This document shows positions 16,920 to 28,103 of a DNA stretch of 64,000 nt, one piece after another. Every line of letters starts with the position of its first letter. The stretch's first letter is position 1. Below the pieces are notes generated by a model. The model saw only the letters and a program-made list of their open reading frames with translations, ran no database searches and was not told where the DNA came from. The translations under genes and the position numbers were made by a program. This stretch comes from Telmatactis stephensoni (lineage: Eukaryota > Cnidaria > Anthozoa > Actiniaria > Isophelliidae), in the NCBI GenBank assembly GCA_029948255.1, contig JALIZF010001598.1:366001-430000 (forward strand), in the 5' to 3' direction.

Positions 16920-17838
16920 AGATATGTGTCTTGGCAACGGTGCGGGTGAAACCCGGCTATAAACAAACCCAACTTGCATTTGCCACTTGCATAAAACTCT
17001 TTTTTTTGGTGATGACTTTTACCTCAGGTTGATGTTTGCCGTAGTGAAAACTTCACTTTGGGATAATCTTGCGATAAAACAACCATTCCACAAGCATGCA
17101 TGTAATTAAATTAAAGATATAAGCATGTATTTTGAGCAAAGAGCACGTAGTAAAAAGTAACTTTACTCTTAGGTATTCATGGCTGATTTCCCCATAATAT
17201 GCATAAATTAACACCGATTGCGATGCAACTGACTGACAACGACAAGACTGGGCAAAAACGACAACAAAAACAAAAAGAAAAACATAAACAACAGGAACAA
17301 CAACAACAGCGTCTTGCAGTATCTTTAAGATGTGACCAAAGGAAAATAGTTTTTAAGCCGTTTATTTGTTATTGGTTGGTGACTCCAAAAACTGTTTCCA
17401 GGCACCTTAAAATTGACAGAAGCGTTTATGGTCCTCCTGTGTACTCGATATATTCAGTCAGGCGTTCCTCACAGCACTAAGTAACTCACGTGATCATCTG
17501 TGATTGCACGTTTGTTGGCGCCTTGTGACATTGTGGTGTGTTTGTGAGTGATTTCCGCAAATTTAAAGCTTACACTGGGTCTAAAGGCGATTTTTGTCTC
17601 AATACTTGTGAGATAAAAGGTTAGTAAACGTTAATTATCGTAAATGGTTTGTTTTAGACGAAGAATTAATGTTATCTGTCTCTGACACACGCTGTTATTT
17701 GGTTCAGCAAGAAGCTAATTTCGGATTGGACGACTATTCTCGGCATTTCGACTTCGCGGATACCGCGGATACTACGGATACTACGGATGCCTTTTTAAAA
17801 ATCAATATAGTAGCAAAATATACCTTCTATCTCTCCTA

Positions 17839-18048
17839 TTAGTGCTTGTAAGTTTTCAGGATATACCTTTTTTTAGAGCAAACGAGCTGAAATTCACACC
17901 AATCAGTATTCGAAATGCCAGAATACAATGTCAAATCGTAATAACCTGGGTTACCATTGTCATCGGAAGTTGTTTCTCCATTTGTTAAAACGAATAAAAA
18001 CAAAATAAAGACAAAATTTAACAGTGAAACCTGACTGTTATCCCTCAT
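17839..18048 (-). CDS. possible first exon of a small secreted protein
   Basis: An open stretch of 69 residues on the minus strand starts with a strong signal-peptide pattern (short polar head, then about 15 hydrophobic residues LLNFVFILFLFVL, then TNGETT). It continues with two cysteines (TDWCEF, LVCSKK) and reaches a candidate donor AAAG/GTATAT at about 17874. No following exon was found. It lies about 80 bases outside the Harbinger left end. It may be a real exon or a chance open frame. Confidence 0.25.
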   Translation of the reverse strand: MRDNSQVSLLNFVFILFLFVLTNGETTSDDNGNPGYYDLTLYSGISNTDWCEFQLVCSKKRYILKTYKH

Positions 18049-18294
18049 ATTGTGACATCTCTGACTTATTTGTCTAGTGTCACTCTAAAAGTAGATTTTC
18101 TTAATTTAAGAAAATGATATTCTTATTTTAAGGGCCTGTTCACACTTAGACCCTTTTGAGATCGGTCTCCTTTAGATCGATCTGAGATCGCTCCAGAGAT
18201 CGTACCCTATGCGTTCACACACGCTGAAGTTTTACGGTAACAAAAACTAGTATTGGATGGGAGGAGTAGGTAAATTAATTGTTGTCCAAACAAG

Positions 18295-19946
18295 ATGGCG
18301 GTCGACAGGCGAAGTCGAGGAAAGCTTCTTTCCTCTATGATTCTGCTAAGCACTGTCTTCAGGAGACGGGAAAAGATCTACAAAGCACATAAAAAGTCCA
18401 CCGAAAGGAAAAGACTAATTCTCAGCCGAAGAAAAAGAACGCAAGACATATTTCTCAAGGTTTTTTCAAAGTTATTTACTCAGTCACTTGATGTTGCTAG
18501 GAGAAGATACTGGGTTGAACCAGGACGAGCTGGGAGCTTTTTTTGGGAGAAAACTGTAAGACAGTGGATGACATCAGACAGTGATGAATTATGGCTTAAG
18601 AATTTCAGAATGAAAAAGGAAACCTTTTTGTATATTTGCCAAAAACTAGATGGAATGATAAGTAAAAAGAGCACACGAATGCGAGTTGCAATACCCACAG
18701 AGAAGAGAGTCGCCATGTGTATTTGGCACCTGGCAACTGGTGAAGACTTCAGGTCTCTCTCCTGGCGTTTCGACACAGGCAAATCTACTGTGTGTGGTAT
18801 CGTAAACGAAACTTGTGAGGCAATTGTAAAAGTTCTGATGCCTCTCTATATCAAATGGCCAACTGGTGATCGTTTAAAGGACACAATAGCTGGTTTTCGT
18901 TCAAAGTGGAATTTTCCACAATGTGTTGGTGCGATAGATGGAACGCATATTGAAATTGTACCACCTCCCAGACATAAAGCTGACTACTTTAACAGGAAAA
19001 AACAATATTCTATTGTTATGCAGGCAGTTGTCGACGACAGTTTTAGGTAAGAATAAAAATTATCTTAAATTATGAAAATCTAGGGAGTCAACTCGGTTTC
19101 GTCAACTCTTGCTTTTTCTTGATTATATAATTATGTGAAAAGGGAATGCATAGATATTAATCCTTAGTAACCCATGGTTTGGGAAGATAGTCTATTGACC
19201 CTTAACCTCTTTGCCATATTTTCCCTTTAATTCTCCCTCCTCCTTTTAATGATTTTTACACAATAGATTTAAAGATAACATAACTAACTGACGAGACCTT
19301 ATACAATTCAAATGTTGTTTTCTGTGACTCTTTGACGATTTTCTTAGAGACAACAAACAATTGTATCTGCTATCAATTGTAACTCTAATAACTTGTATTA
19401 TTCATATTATTAGGTTCACAGACATAAATATCAAATGGCCAGGCAAGGTGCATGATGCTAGGGTGCTAGCAAATTCCAGTTTATATTTAAAGGCCCAACA
19501 GGGAACTCTCCTACCAGATTGGACAGAGAAGATTGCTGATATAAATATGCCCTTGGTACTAGTTGCAGATCCAGCATACCCACTCCTCCCTTGGCTAATG
19601 AAACCCTTCTCTGATTGTGGTAATCTGACACCAAAGCAATTAATTTACAATAACTCTCTCAGTAAAGCAAGAATGGTTGTGGAAGTTGCCTTTGGTCGAT
19701 TAAAAGGTAGATTTCGCTGCCTCCTGAAGCGAAATGATACAAGTATACAATATCTGCCCCAAAAAGTTGCTACTTGCTGTGTGCTTCACAACGTGTGAAT
19801 TGATGGAAGGCGCATTTGATGATGCATGGCTAAATAACAATCCTTCAGAAGTCATTGAAGACAGTAGCTCTTCAAGCATCATGGATGACGATGAAAATGA
19901 AAGTTTTGTGATTAGAAATGCATTGGTTAGTTACTTTTCTAGTTAG
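18295..19946 (+). pseudogene. PIF/Harbinger DDE transposase with one late frame break
   Basis: Exon 1 (18295-19046) joins exon 2 (from 19414) with AG completing an arginine codon. The protein has a basic N terminus, a helix-turn-helix-like block around FRSLSWRFDTGKSTV, and the DDE_Tnp_4 catalytic core: first aspartate in GAIDGTHIEI, second in VADPAYPLLPW, glutamate in VEVAFGRLKGRF. HARBI1-type nucleases cut and join DNA with partner Myb-like proteins in the nucleus. The frame reaches a stop at 19796-19798 immediately after the conserved VLHN; the expected C-terminal continuation (CELMEG and an acidic serine-rich tail) is open to 19946 in the next frame. So there is a one-base break at about 19793, after all catalytic residues. 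It could be a decayed copy or a sequencing error. The start at 18295 has a good Kozak context (AAGATGG). Confidence 0.85.
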
Positions 19947-20059
19947 AGTGCAAACAGTAGGGCTCAAACACTAAAAGCAAGCAACTTCAGTATCACGAAA
20001 TAGTGCTATTTTATGCAAATTCTATTGTTTTTTGTTTAATTAGCACTTTTGTACTAAGA

Positions 20060-20279
20060 AATGGACCATTTGATTTTTGAGGGGGGATTGGGCAATTTTT
20101 TTTTTGTGCAGGAATTTTTTTTTTAGTCCTTCATGGCCTTGCAGGAATTTATTTTCCAACATGCACATATATTAATTTTTTCTGTCACTTTTGTTGTGCA
20201 CATTTTTTTCTTCCTTTAAGGCTGTGCTTGAATTTTTTTTCAGTTGCCCAACCACCCCCTCAAAAATCTAATGGTCTAT
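20060..20279. repeat. MITE nested in Harbinger
   Basis: ATGGACCATTTGATTTTTGA and the GGGGGG-run then TTGGGCAA at the left are inverted at the right (TTGCCCAA, CCCCCTCAAAAATCTAATGGTCTAT). A fragment of the same end (CCCCCCTCAAAAATCTA) is at about 58153-58169. Confidence 0.75.
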
Positions 20280-21233
20280 CTCTAATTAGTACCTTTAGTT
20301 AGTACTTCATGTATGTATTGTTTGCACTCTAATATATAATGATTAAGGGAGACATATAAAAATTGACAAATATAAAAATTGACATAAAAATTGTCAGTTG
20401 CTGAGAAAATTTTAAAATGCTCTATAATGCTTCTAAATTGTTGAATTGCTTTTACATTTTATAGTTTGTCTTCTTTGAGGGTACTTACACATTTTATGAC
20501 ATCATTATTTGAAGTGTCACTCTACCAGAGGTCAAATGATGCCCATCAAAAACAGGTACATGTGCCTACTAGACCCTATGCCAAAAAAGACCTTATTTTG
20601 CATAAGAACCATTGCTCAGCAACTATATATATTTTTGTCAGTATGCCATTATTAAAGAAAATAAAAACCATTAAAGGAAAACTTTTTTATACTGTTTAAT
20701 TTATATCACTTACAAAAATGAAATATTTGCTTGTGAAAAACATTCTTGAACTTTATAGAAACTATCATGAAGTAGTATGATGTTGAGGTAAACTTTTCAA
20801 CTCTTGTTAACTAGTACAAACAAAAACTTTAACTACTTAACTACCTACAGTTACACTGTGAACTTTGGGAGAAGCTTAGTGTAAATGGCAGTATAACATT
20901 TTGTATTACTCAATATGTATGTGCTAATAAAATGTCAGTAGAGATGAATTGCTCTTACACTTTTGCTCCAGATTCATGGTTATTGGGGATTGTAGCAGCC
21001 ATTATGCACATCTGTTACCATGGGAACTATGTGGCAATGTCCATTAATTCTTTCATGAGGATTATAACTACCTGAAAATCATCTTTATAATACATGTAAC
21101 TGCTTGTTGACAGGATTGTAACCTTGCCAAGCAACACATTTGTAACCCCTTCAAAGAGTCAAACATTTCCTTGATGGGTTTGAATATAAGAGTAATTCAT
21201 CCCTTACCCTTTACCCTGGGCACAAGTCTATTT

Positions 21234-22714
21234 TTAAAGTGAAAAAAAAAAATCATTTTGGCCTTCATGTGTGATGTTGTAGGCTGATGAGTGGCCAGCA
21301 GAACTTTGGCTGCTATTCCCAGCCAAAGCATTAGCCAGCATAGTCATGGAATCAGTAAAGGCCCTACATTCTTGCTTTCGAATTTCAGCCTCCATTGTAA
21401 ATTGCTCCTTTAGGCAATTGATTAATTTTTCATCTGCTTCCTTTTGGTAAGCTGTAAAACTTTGTAGAGCTCTCTCAAAGCCTGATTCAGATTTAGATTT
21501 CTTTGTAGTTTTCTCTTTTCCTTCAATCTTTGTCTTTTTTGGAGGTGTTTCTTCCTCATCGACATCAGCTGATGTGATTCCAGATTCTGATTCTTCACCT
21601 GTTCAAAATAAAAACAAATTTCACTTCTTATATTACATTTTAGGGTGTTTGAGGTCATGGAGTTAATGATCGATTGACTATCTTTGGATACACAACAATT
21701 GAAAAAATTAATAATTAATTTTTTCAATTATTGAGGGATCAGTCATGATATTTATAAAGGATGCCAGATCTAACTAATAACATGTAGTAGTAGTACTAAG
21801 TTTCTATCACTGCAGATATGGGATTAAACGTGAACAAAATGTCTCCGAAACCTGTAAATGTCTACTCCCTAATCAGTCGATAAGAGATTTTTGTAAAGAT
21901 GGCTACAGTACCTTTCTTGGTGAAATAGCATTTTGGACAAACAAATTCATCATCATCGCAGTAGATTGTGATGCACCCACTATCACTCACGTGGGTTCCA
22001 GCAGACTGTAAATCTTCTACTTTATATCCGCAGCTGGGACAAATTTTCTCATACTTTGTGCCTTCTCCGTATTTTTGTTTGAATTGCGAAACTATTGAAA
22101 TAGAAAAAAGAAACAAAAAAATATTGAAAACGACTTTGATAAGTGGAATTCGTACAAGATGCAGTAGACAATCTTGTAAACCTACTCTAGTAGAGGGGCA
22201 CCTAGTCTGAGTTGCTGGTTCAAAAAAAATATAGTGGGCTCAGTGATTCATTTATTAATTGTCAGAACAAGCACGGTAAAAGCTAATGAACTGGTTTGCA
22301 TTTTAGACTTTAGTGTTACTCATCAATAGTTAACTTATTACCTATATCACCACCTTGATCTTCACTAGCTGCTGTGTCTACTGCATTATCCAGTCCTTCA
22401 GCTTCGGGTCTATCTCCTAAGAAGACATCAAGCTCCTTGAAAAACCGAGGGGTTTTCAAACTTCCAATTCCTGAGCTGGATAACTTATCTTTGTGTTTTT
22501 TGTACATCTGCTTGAGTTTTTTCACTTTTGTTCTACATTGAATCCAGTCACGTTTAACATTGAAGTCATCACAAAGAGTTTTACTAATTGTTTTAAAAAC
22601 CTCAGCATTTTTGTGGGATTCTCCCAGTTTGGCTAGAATCTCTTTGTTACCCCACGTTGCAATAAGAGCGCTAGTTTCCTTATCTTCCCAAACGTTTCCT
22701 CGTTGTTGAGCCAT
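21234..22714 (-). CDS. Harbinger Myb/SANT-like DNA-binding partner with zinc-ribbon exon
   Basis: Minus-strand exons 22342-22714, 21912-22091 and 21234-21598 join in phase (1-1). The first gives a Myb/SANT-like trihelix domain (WEDKETSALIATWG ... WIQCRTKVKKLKQMYKKHKD), the last an acidic/basic tail with a helical segment ending in an FTMEAEIRKQECRAF stretch typical of these partner proteins. The middle exon is exactly 60 codons and encodes a CPSCGY ... CPKCYF zinc-ribbon-like pair. Without it, exons 1 and 3 still join in frame (245 residues); with it the protein is 305 residues. In Harbinger elements this protein recruits the transposase to the subterminal DNA and to the nucleus (family knowledge). 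The start at 22714 gives MAQQRGNVWEDKE. It reads cleanly with no stop, unlike its transposase neighbour. Confidence 0.85.
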
Positions 22715-22971
22715 TTTCAACCGGTACTTCCAGGTAGGAAAAAGATGGCGGAGATATGGTGTGGTGGAGTTAGCGTGGTTACAAAGCAATAAAATACGAG
22801 GCTACTAAGCTATTTGGCTCGCTACAAGCGAGCTGAGACCACCTCGTGAAGTGGACCAACTGAGATCGAACTGAGACCGATCTGAAGACAAACGATCCCA
22901 GTGTGAACGTGCGAAAGTGAACTGAGATCGCTCTGAGACCGATCTAACTGCGTAGTGTGAACAGGCCCTAA

Positions 22972-23843
22972 GTTCCCCAAATAAGAATGTTCAATTGCTC
23001 AAAATAACAACTAGCAATTCATGATTGAAGAAAGCTGTTGTTCTTAAATCAAGAGCAAAAACTGCTTAAATTAAGATTTTTAACATCTTAATTTAAGGTC
23101 TGTGTATTGTTGAATTAAGAATGTCGAAGCCTTAAAAGAAGGTCAATGTTCTTGTTTTAAGAATTTTGAATGCCTTAAAATTAAAGAAAAGACTTCTTAT
23201 TTAAAGATATTTTCTGTGGACTCCAATTTCAGTATATTTTAATAAATATTCTAATACAATAAACAGCCTCAACCTCAAAGTTCAAAATATTTATTAAACA
23301 AGAAACTATATCACTTAAACCATGGATCTTATTAAACTCAAACTTATTATAACAAGAAACATTTAGTTTATCCACTTTTTGGAAATTCTCTACTTGGAGC
23401 TAAAATTATACAAGAAAATAAGTTTGGTACAAACTTTAAACCAAGGCAGGCGGCAAGTGTGATGATGTTAAAACATATCACATAATTCTTGTATAATTTT
23501 AGCTTACACTGACTTATTGCACCTTCAACTGTGGTGCACAAAAGTCCAGCACACAGGACTGTAAATAGAAGGAATTTCCAAGTTTGTTTCGCAAGGGAAA
23601 TTAGGAATATATGACATGTCACTCTGATAAGCAGGGTAGTTAAACATGTGAAATACTTTCACGTACATGTCTAGTTACTATTAATAATAACTTATAAAGT
23701 AATTATTGACCCTTTCTGCATCAGCTGGCATGTGACTCTTTCATGTAAAGAGTTGGGACAATATAAATTGTCATTGAATTTCCATAAAAATCTGTGAACG
23801 TTTCCATAGACCTGTGATGGCTGAAACCAAAAAGGCCAATTTA
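22972..23843. other. AT-rich repetitive spacer
   Basis: First part (to about 23215) is dominated by TTAAG/CTTAA-type words and continues the sequence left of the Harbinger insertion. A repeat shared with 33555-33660 lies at about 23375-23545. No supported gene. Confidence 0.5.
23375..23545 (-). repeat. dispersed repeat, copy 1 (shared with 33555-33660)
   Basis: On the minus strand it reads GCACCACAGTTGAAGGTGCA, then TCAGTGTAAGCTAAAATTAT and on through ATGTGATATGTTTTAA. The same words occur on the plus strand at 33570-33645, with two differences that are each 3 bases long. Within this copy AGCTAAAATTATACAAGAA also occurs inverted at about 23397-23415, making a stem. Confidence 0.7.
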
Positions 23844-23852
23844 ACACAAATT

Positions 23853-24518
23853 CATCCTCGGGGACCCAGGGCGAAAGGGGAGGGGAAGGACCGGAGGGGG
23901 AGGGGGAGGGGGAAGGAAAGGAAAAGGGGAAAAGGACGCCCTGGGCGTTTGACTACCCCAAACCATTTCCAAAGGCAAAACTTAATCCTCTCTCTGATTG
24001 GCCTCATTATAATTTAATTATAATGAGACCAATCAGAAGCATTTGTGAGGTTGAGCTCGATTCGTCTAAAATTACAAGTAAACAAGTTGACCCCACGCAT
24101 TGCAACACCTCTTAAACAAAGTGAGCGGACACGTGAAAACCTTAAACAGAAACAGAAGCTGGTTGTATCGAGAATTACTCAGAAACAAGACGTGTTTGCA
24201 AAGCTACCCACAGGATTCGGGAAAAGTTTGACTTTAATACCAAATTTTGCCTGATCTCGGTGTGCAGAACTTGACACACAAACATGCTAAACTGTCATAG
24301 CATCCAAGCGTTAATTGAGATGTGCCAGATATTTTTGTTATATGACCTTGTTTATGTGGGATATCCCTAATAGGATTAAGTTTTGCCGTTGGAAATGGTT
24401 TGGGGTAGTCAAACGCCCAGGGCGTCCTTTTCCCCTTTTCCTTTCCTTCCCCCTCCCCCTCCCCCTCCGGTTCTCCCCTTCGCTCCCCCTCCCCCTTCGC
24501 CCTGGGTCCCCGAGGATG
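23853..24518. mobile_element. TIR element with 9-bp target duplication carrying a helicase fragment
   Basis: The ends are CATCCTCGGGGACCC and its inverse; ACACAAATT is present directly outside both ends (23844-23852 and 24519-24527). The inverted arms are about 140 bases each, and include a G-rich (left) / C-rich (right) tract and the CGCCCTGGGCGTTTGACTAC block. The 666-bp unit has no transposase. A 9-bp duplication and long arms suggest a Mutator-like (MULE) non-autonomous element, but other superfamilies are possible. The interior contains a RecQ-like helicase piece. Confidence 0.85.
24045..24254 (+). pseudogene. RecQ-like DNA helicase fragment (Walker A region only)
   Basis: Reads LKQKQKLVVSRITQKQDVFA followed by LPTGFGKSLT, the Q-motif-proximal helix and motif I (Walker A) of RecQ/DEAD-type superfamily 2 helicases, then stops at 24252. 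None of motifs Ia-VI follows. It sits between the two inverted arms of the 666-bp element, so it is either a captured host fragment or the remnant of a helicase encoded by the autonomous parent element. Confidence 0.6.
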
Positions 24519-24623
24519 ACACAAATTATGAAACAACTTTTTAGAGTAAAAAAACCCCACCTACTTTGGAAAGAATTTCATTTCAAAGGCTCAGTGAAAG
24601 CAGTTCAAGTGTTTTTAGCCTTA

Positions 24624-24779
24624 AGCTGGTCCCTCACTAGCGACATAAGCATAAGCAACATACGCAGACTCAGTACTTCATTTATCACTGAGGTGTGAGA
24701 AAAGACAAGCACCGCTAATGAGCAGTACGCTACTGAGTCTGCGTATGTTGCTATGCTTATGCGGTGTGTGAACCGGCCC
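24624..24779. repeat. Harbinger-type MITE with TTA duplication
   Basis: TTA occurs at 24621-24623 and 24780-24782. The inverted ends include GCTGGTCCCTCAC / GTGTGAACCGGCCC and the better-matched ATAAGC, AGCAACATACGCAGACTCAG and its inverse. The ends resemble the GGGCCTGTTCACAC termini of the full Harbinger at 18132. Confidence 0.75.
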
Positions 24780-24812
24780 TTAGGGTTAGGGTATGCTTAA
24801 TTATAAAGACAA

Positions 24813-25976
24813 CTACTCTGGGAAAATTTTCCTTTCCAATGCTCTTAAGGCAGCTGTTGTCTTTTTAGGGTTTATTCCCAAAATATGCTTCTCCATTAGT
24901 TTGAAGCAAGTGACCTTGTCACTGTTATAAGCAATGTTGAAAGCGTAAAATGTCGACAACAGAATAAGTAGCCCAATCAGGTAATCTTTGGTTTGCAAAT
25001 GCATTTTTATCTTTTTATCGATGACAATCAACAATTGAGTGTCGGCATCCTCTGTTTCCAGTGCTGTAAGCACTGGTGCTGTTGAGATATTTGCGTGGCT
25101 AACAAAATCCTCAAGGTCAACAACATCTTCCTATAAATAAAAGGAAATTTGTTTAAGGGTGACTCAAACTTAAAGGGTCTATGTACACCACTATAAAGGT
25201 ATAGGGTAGACCTGATGAAGGTGCCAGTGTGACAACATGTGTGGTCTATAACTTATAATACTTAAACATAGTCCACTGTCAATATTGGCTGATAAAAACT
25301 TAAAGCTGTTTTGGTATCCTTGCCCTTGTATTTAATGAGATAATCAATAAATATTACATAAATCTTAATTAGTCTATTGTACCATCAATGTCACCATGTG
25401 GCATAATTTTTCAAACTGTAATCAAACATTACAGTGCAAATCTAAAAACCGTGGGCACCTAGAAATATTCTAGGAATGTCTCTCAACCAATCAGATGGTT
25501 CATCATTATCTTTGTGGTTAGAGAACCACTTCTGATTGGCCAAAAATAATGGACACATTCTTGAAATATTTCTTAGTGCCCACAGTTTTCTGATTTGCTC
25601 TGTAACTTACTGGAAGAAACAACAAATATGGTTGTTTTAATTGAGATATTTTCTGGATGGCTTCCAGGGTTTCACCATGATGAAAATCATCATCATCATC
25701 CACTTCCTCCTCCTCATCATCATCAATAGCTGCAGCTGTTAAGCAAAATGATGTGGATTTATTATGTGAATTTTTGATCAGAACATTGTCATTCCAAAAA
25801 AAAGACTCCCATGTACTTACTTCCATATAAACATGCAATCATATTAATTTATAATCATATTAATTTACCCCGTTGAATAAATGGCTCAATTTGTATAAAG
25901 CTCTTCATAAAGACATCAATGCCAGCTGTTTTAACTTTGGTCAATTCTTGCATATGCAATTCGAGCTCATTAGTAG
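24813..25976 (-). pseudogene. SAM-domain/SAMD3-like gene, 3' exons
   Basis: Three minus-strand exons join in phase: 25869-25976 (ELELHMQELTKVKTAG...), 25611-25735 (acidic DDDEEEEVDDDDD run, then ETLEAIQKISQLKQPYLLFL) and 24813-25130, which ends the protein (LLILLSTFYAFNIAYNSDK ... LMEKHILGINP). The last block matches my memory of the C-terminal region of SAMD3-like proteins that are multi-copy in fish and cnidarians; the function of that region is unknown. I infer these exons are the end of the same minus-strand gene whose other pieces are at 33856-34067, 35051-35084/48974-49425 and probably 58513-58600. The upstream intron is filled by the THAP/YqaJ transposon at 26061-33532. Incoming phase is 1, whereas the nearest upstream exon appears to end in phase 0, so one exon is missing or a donor has decayed. 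Confidence 0.5.
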
Positions 25977-26321
25977 CTGCAAAAATTGTAAAAAATAATA
26001 TAAATTAATTACTAATTAAAATTATCATGACTAAGAAAGAAAATTCATGCATGTTAGTTACAGTGCTGCGCCTCGAACCGTTGCCACTACCACAAAGTTT
26101 TTGATTACTTTTTGACATCTTTTGGACAACTTTGAATACCGCTAACCAATAGCGTTCCGCGTAGTTTCTATTTATAACTCACATGACTTCCGCTTCCTGC
26201 TGTGACTCAGACAAACAACTCGATCATTTGAGTAGAGATTAACCTGGATAAGTATCTGCTGTTGCTATATTTTTCTCTTTTACTGACGAACTACGCTCAA
26301 ATTATCGAAAAAATTGTCAAG

Positions 26322-27888
26322 ATGGTCAGTACAAAACATTGCTGTTGGGGTAAGTGCAACAGCGATTCAAGATATCCCGAAAGATGGCCAAAATCGTTAA
26401 AAGAAATGGAGGCGGCTGGGCAAAAGGTATTCATTCCGTTCCCGAAGCCGGCACAAGGTCTCGAAAAATGTAAACGCTGGATAAATGCTTGTTCAAGAAA
26501 GGCGTTTGATGTATCTAAAATAACACGAAATACCTACATTTGTGCCCTCCACTGGGTTGGAGAGAAAGGTCCTACAGCAGAACATCCCGACCCATTAAAA
26601 GCAAGCTTTAATCCTAAAGAATACGAGAAGGCGACTGCTCCGAAGAGAAAGGCGCCAAAATCGAGATGGAGTTCGCCCGCAAAGAAATGTAAAGTTGACT
26701 CCAATTCAAGTACTAAGGATGTAGATTCCGGGGATAGATTTGACTCAGCTGTATTTGAAAATTATGCTGACAGTCAAGAACCTGAGTCTGTTGAATATAT
26801 TAGTAGTAGTACTGGTCGTGCAGTTTCAAACAAGGAATTACAAACAGAGTACACAAAGTACTTGCTTTCATCCAAAGTGGAGACGATGCTTTTACGAAAT
26901 GAAATTAACACAATGAAGAACAACTCATCAAAAATCCTTTCAACTCTGTCATTTGAATGCATAGCTAAAAGTCCCGAAAATATGAAGCATTTCACTGGAC
27001 TAAATACAGAGCAGTTCGAAGTACTATACAAGTTTCTTAATAATGTTTGTCCGCTTAATGAAATAGTATACTGGAACGCAAAGGAGTCTAGCGGTTCCTC
27101 AAAAAGTAATTCTGGTCCAGAATCAAAGATTTCTTATAGAGAACAACTGTTCATTACACTGGTGCGACTAAGAAGAGGATTTACCGTACAAACAATGGCA
27201 ATTTTGTTAAGCACACCACAGAGGACTATTGAACAAACTACCATTCGAAAGATATTCACAACGTTTTATTCAAACTCATTTACAAAATTTTAAGAGACAT
27301 GGAGTTTGTTATGTTCCCTTCGAGAGATGTTTTAAGGCGACACCTTCCAAAGGTGTTCAAGAACATGAAAAACATTCGCTGTACAGTGGATTGCACTGAA
27401 TTCAGTGTACAGACATCAAGAAACTTTGAAAGACAAGGGAATACTTACTCTTCTTACAAGCACACTAACACATTTAAATGCTCATCGCAGTAAGCCCAAA
27501 TGGAAGTGCTTGCTTTGTGTCTGATTTATACGAGGGCGATATTGGTGATGTTGAACTATTCAAAGATTGTGGAATTTTAAAGCACATTAATCCAGACGAC
27601 ATAATTCTGGCAGATCGTGGCTTTACAGTGCAAGAGCTATTGAATCCCTTAAGAGCCCACCTAAAGATACCTGCCTTTTTGAAGGGAAGAACAAATCTTA
27701 GCGCAGCAGAAGAACTTGAAACGCGAAAGATTGCTAAGGCAAGGATTCACGTTGAGCGATTTAATGAACGATTAAAGCAATTCCATCTCATTGGGAAAAA
27801 AATTCCACTTTCGCTTTCTCCATTAGCAACTCAGATGGTGGTTGTTGCTTGTGCACTTGTTAACTTTCAGACTACTCTATGTAAGTAA
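26322..27888 (+). pseudogene. THAP-domain DDE transposase, two frame breaks
   Basis: The N terminus is a THAP zinc finger (C7/C8, C12, C74, H77 with the W-I-N-A-C spacing). After a basic/serine linker comes a helix-turn-helix-like region (FITLVRLRRGFTVQTMAILL) and a DDE_Tnp_4-type core: CTVDCTEF (first D), DDIILADRGF (second D), RIHVERFNERLKQF (E). The frame is broken at about 27265 and again at about 27478, each consistent with a single-base change; conserved sequence continues across both breaks in the new frame. In THAP transposons the finger binds subterminal DNA and the DDE core performs excision and joining. It is divergent from nothing and convergent with the YqaJ gene in the same element. 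Confidence 0.75.
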
Positions 27889-28103
27889 ATAGGTTTGTTT
27901 ATTTTATCATTATCATTGTACACGGTACAAAAATCTAGTCTTATAAATTGCTATGGTATCTAGATATAATCGAAATAGAAATATAGAAGTAAATAAATGA
28001 ATATTAATATGTTTTAATAAATGGGGAAATATCAAAAACAAATAAATAAATTTGCCCTAGACTTCACAAGGATAAATGTTTGATAAATGCACTTCCACAA
28101 GTT

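Larger units (their letters stand above)
15583..18128. other. intergenic between GTF2A2 and the Harbinger element
   Basis: Includes the GTF2A2 promoter side, a purine-rich tract (about 16097-16200), a small MITE (16778-16919) and one possible secreted-protein exon on the minus strand (17839-18048). Other open stretches, such as about 17199-17480 (+), lack splice or family support. Confidence 0.5.
18132..22968. mobile_element. PIF/Harbinger DNA transposon, full length
   Basis: Ends are GGGCCTGTTCACAC (18132-18145) and its exact inverse at 22955-22968, flanked on both sides by the 3-bp target duplication TAA (18129-18131 and 22969-22971), the TWA preference of Harbinger. The subterminal regions carry inverted GATCGGTCTC / GAGACCGATC and GAGATCGCTC motifs at both ends. 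The 4,837-bp unit encodes the two expected proteins: a DDE transposase on plus and a Myb/SANT-like protein on minus, convergent. A small MITE (20060-20279) is nested between them. The target was a repeat rich in TTCTTAA/TTAAGAA. Confidence 0.95.

Noticed and set aside
17199..17480. 93-codon open frame with a Q/K-rich run
   Set aside because: Low complexity, no conserved pattern, no splice context; probably chance.
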